A stretch of 18,288 nt of DNA from Nanobdellota archaeon (GTDB taxonomy: Archaea; Nanobdellota; Nanobdellia; Pacearchaeales; GW2011-AR1), in assembly GCA_018825865.1 (NCBI GenBank), contig JAHKAF010000084.1, positions 1-18,288 of the forward strand, in the 5' to 3' direction. Below, piece after piece: positions 18,222-18,288 of this stretch. Position 1 is the first letter of the stretch; each line of letters opens with the position of its first letter. The notes beneath the pieces were generated by a model that did not search any database, was not told where the DNA came from, and was given only the letters and a program-made list of their open reading frames with translations. A program made the translations under genes and the position numbers.

Positions 18222-18288
18222 AAGAAAAGTTTAAAAAGTTTATATCCTTAGAATTTAAACTTATGAAAGGAGGTGTTTGTTCCGTCGA
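18222..18288 (+). promoter_or_regulatory. Promoter and Shine-Dalgarno leader of a gene beyond the right edge
   Basis: A TATA-like AGTTTATATCC (18237-18247) predicts transcription from about 18263-18266, where ATGAAAGGAGGT occurs, the same 12 nt as in the ftsZ leader. Either the start codon lies past the window and this is a Shine-Dalgarno, or a protein MKGGVCSV begins at 18263. Confidence 0.45.

Overview
The window is AT-rich DNA from an archaeon, most likely a small-genome DPANN lineage (Pacearchaeota/Woesearchaeota-like; inferred from gene content and family variants, not from a tree). Archaeal markers are aIF2-beta, aIF1A, a Dim2/Pno1-type KH protein, DUF424, Taw3, a TrmB regulator, FtsZ, an RPA-type OB-fold protein, a tRNA-Asn with an intron in the archaeal position, and TATA-like boxes about 25 nt before most start codons, many of which look leaderless.

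Layout. 1-3100: end of a helix-hairpin-helix protein, an RPA-like protein, two small unknown genes, a frameshifted membrane protein and aIF2-beta followed by a relic of a second aIF2-beta 3' end. 3100-5650: small wHTH gene and divergent helical protein, then zinc-ribbon DUF5679, DUF424, aIF1A and the KH protein, forming a translation/ribosome-assembly cluster. 5650-8015: a minus-strand operon (34-aa mini-ORF, 96-aa unknown, HAD phosphatase, P-loop kinase) divergent from trmB, with a perfect palindrome between them. 8040-8680: a complete-looking IS200-type element (tnpA only). 8770-9990: intron-containing tRNA-Asn(GTT), nitroreductase, small unknown gene and a structured non-coding stretch. 9990-13505: ftsZ, Taw3 with an unusual insertion, a HAD-like protein with decayed catalytic motifs, and a UPF0173-type metallo-beta-lactamase. 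13770-14910: two Nudix hydrolases. 14908-17984: operon metallophosphoesterase, GatC-like, AN1 zinc-finger protein, GatA. 17985-18288: a 31-aa acidic mini-protein with a strong Shine-Dalgarno and the promoter/leader of a gene running off the right edge.

Functional threads: translation initiation (aIF2-beta, aIF1A), tRNA maturation and charging (tRNA-Asn and the GatCAB subunits that would make Asn-tRNA from Asp-tRNA-Asn, Taw3 for wyosine), and cell division (FtsZ). I see no CRISPR array, toxin-antitoxin pair or defence island. The least explained signals are the aIF2-beta relic, a small GC-rich intergenic repeat family in an AT-rich background, the trmB palindrome with its divergent kinase/phosphatase operon, and mini-genes too short for normal gene calling.
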